Positions 30,833 through 35,960 of a DNA stretch of 35,960 bases are shown in pieces. The notes below the pieces were generated by a model. That model was not told the DNA's origin. It did not search any database and worked only from the letters and a program-made list of their open reading frames with translations. Positions within the stretch are counted from its first letter, which is position 1. Each line of letters opens with the position of its first letter. The DNA lies in contig CANIEC010000030.1 in the NCBI GenBank assembly GCA_947466085.1, positions 1-35,960 of the forward strand. Direction: 5' to 3'. Made by a program: the position numbers and the translations under genes. The stretch comes from Rhodospirillales bacterium. GTDB lineage: Bacteria; Pseudomonadota; Alphaproteobacteria; Reyranellales; Reyranellaceae.

Positions 30833-31369
30833 CTACTCCACGAGGATCGTGCCGAACATGCCGGCCTCACGATGACCGGGGATCAGGCAGGAAAAGTCGA
30901 ACGTGCCACCTTTGGTGAAGCGCCACAGGATTTCGCCCGTCTGCTTCGGCTGGAGGCGCCGCGCGTTCCGCTCCTCGTGGCGCATGTCGGGATTGGCTTC
31001 CATCGCCTTCAAGTGACGGAGATTGTCCTCGATCGTCGCCACGACGAATTCGTGCTCGATCTTTCCATTGTTGCGCAACAGGAAGCGCACCTGCTCGCCC
31101 GCCCGCACGGTGAGCTTGTCCGGCTGGAAGAGCATGCGGCCGCCCTCCTCGCGCATCACGACCTGCACGATGCGCAGCGGTCCCGCCCCGTCGCCGGGCT
31201 TCCCGTAGGCCGTTTCCTCGGCGCCGCCGTGCGCCTGCGCCCCGGCGGCGCCGGCGAGGCTAGCGGCGACGACTGTCCAGAACCTCCAGGAGTTCGTCGA
31301 TCTTGATCTGCCGGTCCTTTTCGGAGCCGGCGTGGAAGGCGTGGGCGACGCAGTGTTGCAGATGGTCAT
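30833..31369 (-). CDS. Exported cupredoxin (type 1 copper protein)
   Basis: 178 residues. The only ATG/GTG/TTG that fits is the ATG at 31369, which has GGAG 7 bases ahead, so the first 110 bases overlap csoR in another frame. A basic N-terminus of about 28 residues leads into the hydrophobic [17 protein letters not shown], a signal peptide with a long n-region. The type 1 copper ligands are His106 (KIEHEFV), Cys161, His166 and Met171 (C-x4-H-x4-M in [14 protein letters not shown]). The likely role is periplasmic copper binding or electron transfer, part of copper handling together with csoR and copA. Confidence 0.85.
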   Translation of the reverse strand: MTICNTASPTPSTPAPKRTGRSRSTNSWRFWTVVAASLAGAAGAQAHGGAEETAYGKPGDGAGPLRIVQVVMREEGGRMLFQPDKLTVRAGEQVRFLLRNNGKIEHEFVVATIEDNLRHLKAMEANPDMRHEERNARRLQPKQTGEILWRFTKGGTFDFSCLIPGHREAGMFGTILVE

Positions 31370-31535
31370 TCAGGGTCTCCTGCTCGACCTTGTCGAGCGC
31401 GGCGCGAACAGCGCGGATCTGGGTGAGCACATCGATGCAGTGGCGGTCTTCCTCGATCATGCGGGCGACGCCACGCACCTGGCCCTCGATCCGGCTGAGG
31501 CGCGCGAGCTGCGACTTCTTGAGTTTCTCGTTCAT
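31260..31535 (-). CDS. csoR: CsoR-type copper-sensing repressor
   Basis: 91 residues from the ATG at 31535. All-helical CsoR/RcnR fold with [40 protein letters not shown]. The copper ligand pattern Cys33, His58, Cys62 (C-H-C in RHCID and DHLQHC) fits CsoR rather than formaldehyde-sensing FrmR or nickel-sensing RcnR. Cu(I) binding should release it from DNA. Divergent from copA, with the dyad ATACCC-cggta-GGGTAT between. The predicted promoter would start transcription at or next to the ATG, so the mRNA may be leaderless. The downstream cupredoxin start lies inside its 3' end. Confidence 0.93.
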   Translation of the reverse strand: MNEKLKKSQLARLSRIEGQVRGVARMIEEDRHCIDVLTQIRAVRAALDKVEQETLNDHLQHCVAHAFHAGSEKDRQIKIDELLEVLDSRRR

Positions 31536-31541
31536 GCTTGA

Positions 31542-31563
31542 ACCATACCCCGGTAGGGTATAC

Positions 31564-31570
<7 letters not shown>
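31542..31570 (-). promoter_or_regulatory. Predicted csoR promoter
   Basis: On the minus strand TTGCCA (31565-31570) and TATGGT (31542-31547) are spaced by 17 bp. Seven bases past the -10 box is the csoR ATG at 31535, implying a leaderless or near-leaderless transcript. The CsoR-like dyad fills the spacer, suiting autorepression. Confidence 0.5.
31545..31561. promoter_or_regulatory. CsoR operator candidate
   Basis: ATACCC-CGGTA-GGGTAT has 6-bp arms with C- and G-runs, like published CsoR/RcnR operators (TAC and GTA ends around G/C tracts). It is the only strong dyad between csoR and copA and overlaps the csoR promoter, ending 2 bp before the first copA start option. Confidence 0.75.
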
Positions 31571-33912
<2,342 letters not shown>

Positions 33913-33920
33913 ACCGCATT

Positions 33921-33946
33921 GCGACATTTCAGGACCTTCATGTCGC
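33921..33946. repeat. Inverted repeat after copA
   Basis: GCGACAT (33921-33927) and ATGTCGC (33940-33946) flank 12 bases in the 79-bp gap after copA, followed by TTTGCGCTTG. A weak terminator or an operator for the next gene are both possible. Confidence 0.4.
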
Positions 33947-33991
33947 TTTGCGCTTGATCCGGAAGCCGTCCCGCCGGAAATTGAAGGCACC

Positions 33992-34339
33992 ATGCGCCTG
34001 ATCCATAGATCGCCCCGCGCCGCCAACGCCGTCCGGACCGTGTCTCCGAGCGGTGAGTTGTTCGTTGCGTCGATCGTGATGTGCATGATCCTGTCCGCGT
34101 TCGGTGACGCGGTCGATCCGACCTGGTTGGGCGAGGCGGGACTGGAGTTCGCCTTCTTCGACTTCGGTGGTGAATTCTCCATTCTGGCGATGCGCCACTG
34201 GCATCTGCTCGAGTTGCTGCTGGCCGGCGCCGTGATCGCCGCGGGGATCATGGTCCTGCGTATCGTGGCCGGCGCCTTCTTCCAGCCGCTCGATTCCGCC
34301 GACTCCGGCGCCGTCGAGAAGGTGCCGATAAAGCTCTGA
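33992..34339 (+). CDS. Small membrane protein of unknown function
   Basis: 115 residues from the ATG at 33992, preceded by GAAGG. The frame is open 37 codons further upstream, but that part overlaps the copA end. Two hydrophobic segments are seen, ELFVASIVMCMILSAFGDAV and LLELLLAGAVIAAGIMVLRIVAGAFF, with an acidic/aromatic loop (FAFFDFGGEFSILAMRHWH) between and a short polar tail. I do not recognise the family. It lies between copA and a TerC-family gene, same strand, so it may belong to a metal-related unit. Coding nature is supported by start context and membrane pattern only. Confidence 0.65.
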   Translation: MRLIHRSPRAANAVRTVSPSGELFVASIVMCMILSAFGDAVDPTWLGEAGLEFAFFDFGGEFSILAMRHWHLLELLLAGAVIAAGIMVLRIVAGAFFQPLDSADSGAVEKVPIKL

Positions 34340-34421
34340 CGACTGATTGAACATCCTGCGACCGCCCTTCCACCGGAAGCGCGCGGCGTAGGCATACATT
34401 CACTTGTTGTTGGAGACTTTC

Positions 34422-35333
34422 ATGGAACTCGAACTGTTTTCGGGCGCATTCTTTTCCGCGCTGCTGGCCATCATCCTGATCGACCTCGTACTGGCGGGCG
34501 ACAACGCCCTCATCATCGGCCTGGTCGCACGCAATCTGCCAAAGGAAAGCCAGAACAAGGTCATCTTCTGGGGCACCTTCGGCGCCATCGCCATCCGCGC
34601 CCTGATGGCCATCCTCGTCGTCTACATCCTGGCGGTGCCGGGCTTTATGCTGGTCGGCGGCCTCGCGCTGGTCTGGATCGCACGCAAGCTGCTCACGCCC
34701 CAGGAGAATGCCGAGGAAAACCACCTCGTCAAAGCCCCGGCAGCGAGCTTCGCCGCGGCGGTTCGCACGATCGTCATCGCTGACGCGGTGATGGGCATCG
34801 ACAACGTGCTGGCCATCGGCGGCGCGTCGCACGGCTCGATCCTGTTGATCCTGATCGGCCTCGCCATCAGCGTGCCGATCATCGTCTGGGGCAGCCAGCT
34901 CGTGATCAAGCTGGTCGACCGCTATCCGTCGGTCATCCTGGTGGGTGGCGCGGTGCTGTGCTGGACCGCCTACGGCATGATCGTCCGCGAGCCGATGCTG
35001 CTGTCGTGGTTCGAGGCCCATCCGGCCGCCAAGCTGATCCTGGCCGTGCTGGCTTTCTCGATCGCGCTGGCGCCCTGGTACAACGAGCGCCTCAGCGACC
35101 AGATGAAGCCGCTGACCTTGCTCCTGCCGACCGTGCTGATCTGGATGCTGGCCTTCGAAGTCGCCGGGACCGTCTGGAAGGTCCAGGCCGACTATCTGAT
35201 GGCCACCACCCAGGGCGAGTACCTGATGGAAGGCGTGCGCTGGATCGGCTGGCTGCCGTTCGCCGCGCTCCTCCTGTGGGTGCGCGAGCGGCTCGTGCTG
35301 CGCAGCGCGCGCGTGGCACGTAGCGCGCAGTAA
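34422..35333 (+). CDS. TerC-family integral membrane protein
   Basis: 303 residues from the ATG at 34422, with TGGAG 8 bases upstream. About seven to nine hydrophobic helices. The two internally repeated acidic motifs of TerC proteins are present: ILIDLVLAGDNALIIGL (18-34) and VIADAVMGIDNVLAIGGA later, thought to line an ion path. Relatives include the manganese exporters YkoY/YceF and tellurite-resistance TerC. A role in metal export is plausible next to the copper locus. I see no Mn-sensing yybP-ykoY riboswitch in the 82 bp upstream. A long hairpin terminates it. Confidence 0.92.
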   Translation: MELELFSGAFFSALLAIILIDLVLAGDNALIIGLVARNLPKESQNKVIFWGTFGAIAIRALMAILVVYILAVPGFMLVGGLALVWIARKLLTPQENAEENHLVKAPAASFAAAVRTIVIADAVMGIDNVLAIGGASHGSILLILIGLAISVPIIVWGSQLVIKLVDRYPSVILVGGAVLCWTAYGMIVREPMLLSWFEAHPAAKLILAVLAFSIALAPWYNERLSDQMKPLTLLLPTVLIWMLAFEVAGTVWKVQADYLMATTQGEYLMEGVRWIGWLPFAALLLWVRERLVLRSARVARSAQ

Positions 35334-35350
35334 GGCTGGATCAACCGTTC

Positions 35351-35385
35351 CCTTCTCCTCTCCCGCAAGTCGGGGGAGGAGAAGG
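35351..35385. terminator. Bidirectional hairpin terminator between TerC and purC genes
   Basis: A 15-bp stem, CCTTCTCCTCTCCCG with CGGGGGAGGAGAAGG and a CAAGT loop, has a single T-G wobble. It is followed by CCTTCTT on the plus strand and sits 17 bp after the TerC-family stop and 5 bp before the convergent purC stop. Confidence 0.8.
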
Positions 35386-35390
35386 CCTTC

Positions 35391-35960
35391 TTACGACACC
35401 GTGAGTTCGGCGCCGGTCAGGCGCCGGTAGGCCTCCAGGTACCGCTTGCTGGTCGCCTCGACGACCTCCGCCGGCAACCGGGGCGCCGGAGCCTCGCCGT
35501 TCCAGCGGCCGGCATGGCGCTCGACGTCGAGCCAGTCGCGCAGCGGCTGCTTGTCGAAGCTGGGCTGCGGCCGCCCCTCCTCGTAGCCATCGCGCGGCCA
35601 GAAGCGCGAGGAATCCGGCGTCATCACCTCGTCGATCAGCAGGATCCTGCCATCGGCCGTGCGGCCGAACTCGAACTTGGTGTCGGCGATGATGATGCCC
35701 TGCTTCAGGGCGACGTCGCGGCCGCGCGTGTAGACGAGCCGGGTCAGCCTTTCGAGCTCGGCGGTGACCTCGGCGCCCAGCGCCTTCCGCATCTGGGCGA
35801 TGGTGATGTTCTCGTCGTGGCCACTCTCGGCCTTGGTCGCCGGGCTGAAGATCGGCGGATCGAGACGGCCGCTCTCCTTCAGGCCCTCGGACAGGGTCTC
35901 GCCGGCCAGGGTCCCGGCCTTGGCATATTCGCGCCAGGCCGATCCGGTGATGTAGCCGCG
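35391..35960 (-). CDS. purC: Phosphoribosylaminoimidazole-succinocarboxamide synthase, 5' partial
   Basis: The frame is open from the window edge to the TAG at 35393-35391, giving 189 C-terminal residues. It includes [31 protein letters not shown] (SAICAR-synthase signature 1 region with the substrate-binding TKAE), then [12 protein letters not shown] (signature 2) and [19 protein letters not shown]. The enzyme ligates aspartate to CAIR in purine synthesis. The length and motifs fit the longer, eukaryote-like PurC type of about 300 residues. The N-terminal ATP-binding part lies beyond the window. Confidence 0.96.
   Translation of the reverse strand, partial: RGYITGSAWREYAKAGTLAGETLSEGLKESGRLDPPIFSPATKAESGHDENITIAQMRKALGAEVTAELERLTRLVYTRGRDVALKQGIIIADTKFEFGRTADGRILLIDEVMTPDSSRFWPRDGYEEGRPQPSFDKQPLRDWLDVERHAGRWNGEAPAPRLPAEVVEATSKRYLEAYRRLTGAELTVS

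Noticed and set aside
34340..34421. Possible Mn-sensing yybP-ykoY riboswitch before the TerC-family gene
   Set aside because: Only 82 bp are available and the conserved yybP-ykoY core sequences are not present.

Overview
The window reads as one stretch of a high-GC alphaproteobacterial chromosome. The best phylogenetic marker is a SAM-II riboswitch ahead of metZ, an arrangement typical of Alphaproteobacteria. Tripartite (Bug-type) and TRAP solute receptors, hydantoinase A/B and CaiB-type CoA transferases fit a free-living rhizobial or rhodospirillalean heterotroph (Reyranella- or Bradyrhizobium-like; genus is a guess). There are no tRNA or rRNA genes, CRISPR arrays, transposases or phage genes. 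Both window ends cut through genes.

Left block (1-7243, all minus strand): a sugar-acid operon (mandelate-racemase-type dehydratase, KDPGal aldolase dgoA, KDGal kinase dgoK, alpha/beta hydrolase), then an M20 deacetylase, GTP cyclohydrolase I (folE), apaG, a cation-diffusion-facilitator-like membrane protein and a hotdog thioesterase. The thioesterase is divergent from a marR gene, with a palindrome between them. Next (7773-12000) come tenA and metZ, preceded by a promoter, SAM-II riboswitch and intrinsic terminator, and then a ThDP enzyme preceded by a NIPSNAP gene.

Middle (12279-22380): an RRM protein with a very long glycine-rich tail and a strong terminator; a DUF1194 protein; a class II aldolase; an exported protein of unknown function; a carboxymuconolactone-decarboxylase-fold protein; a LysE exporter; a cyclase (kynurenine-formamidase-like); a translationally coupled OpgC-type acyltransferase and SGNH hydrolase; an alpha/beta hydrolase; a dispersed repeat; a CoA transferase; and a divergent Bug receptor.

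Right block (22384-35960): a patatin; the hydantoinase/oxoprolinase pair hyuB-hyuA, separated by a nested inverted repeat that looks like a REPIN; a TRAP transporter (dctP-dctQ-dctM) that shares an upstream 12-mer with hyuB at nearly the same distance from the start codon; a copper locus (csoR, a cupredoxin whose start lies 110 bp inside csoR, divergent copA with a CsoR-like operator between them); a small membrane protein; a TerC-family protein; and the 3' part of purC.

Most content is ordinary metabolism and transport. The points most worth checking are the SAM-II/terminator leader in front of metZ-tenA, the nested inverted repeat between hyuB and hyuA, the OpgC+SGNH pair, the csoR/cupredoxin overlap, the RRM-glycine-rich protein, and the altered metal-site residues of the CDF-like protein.
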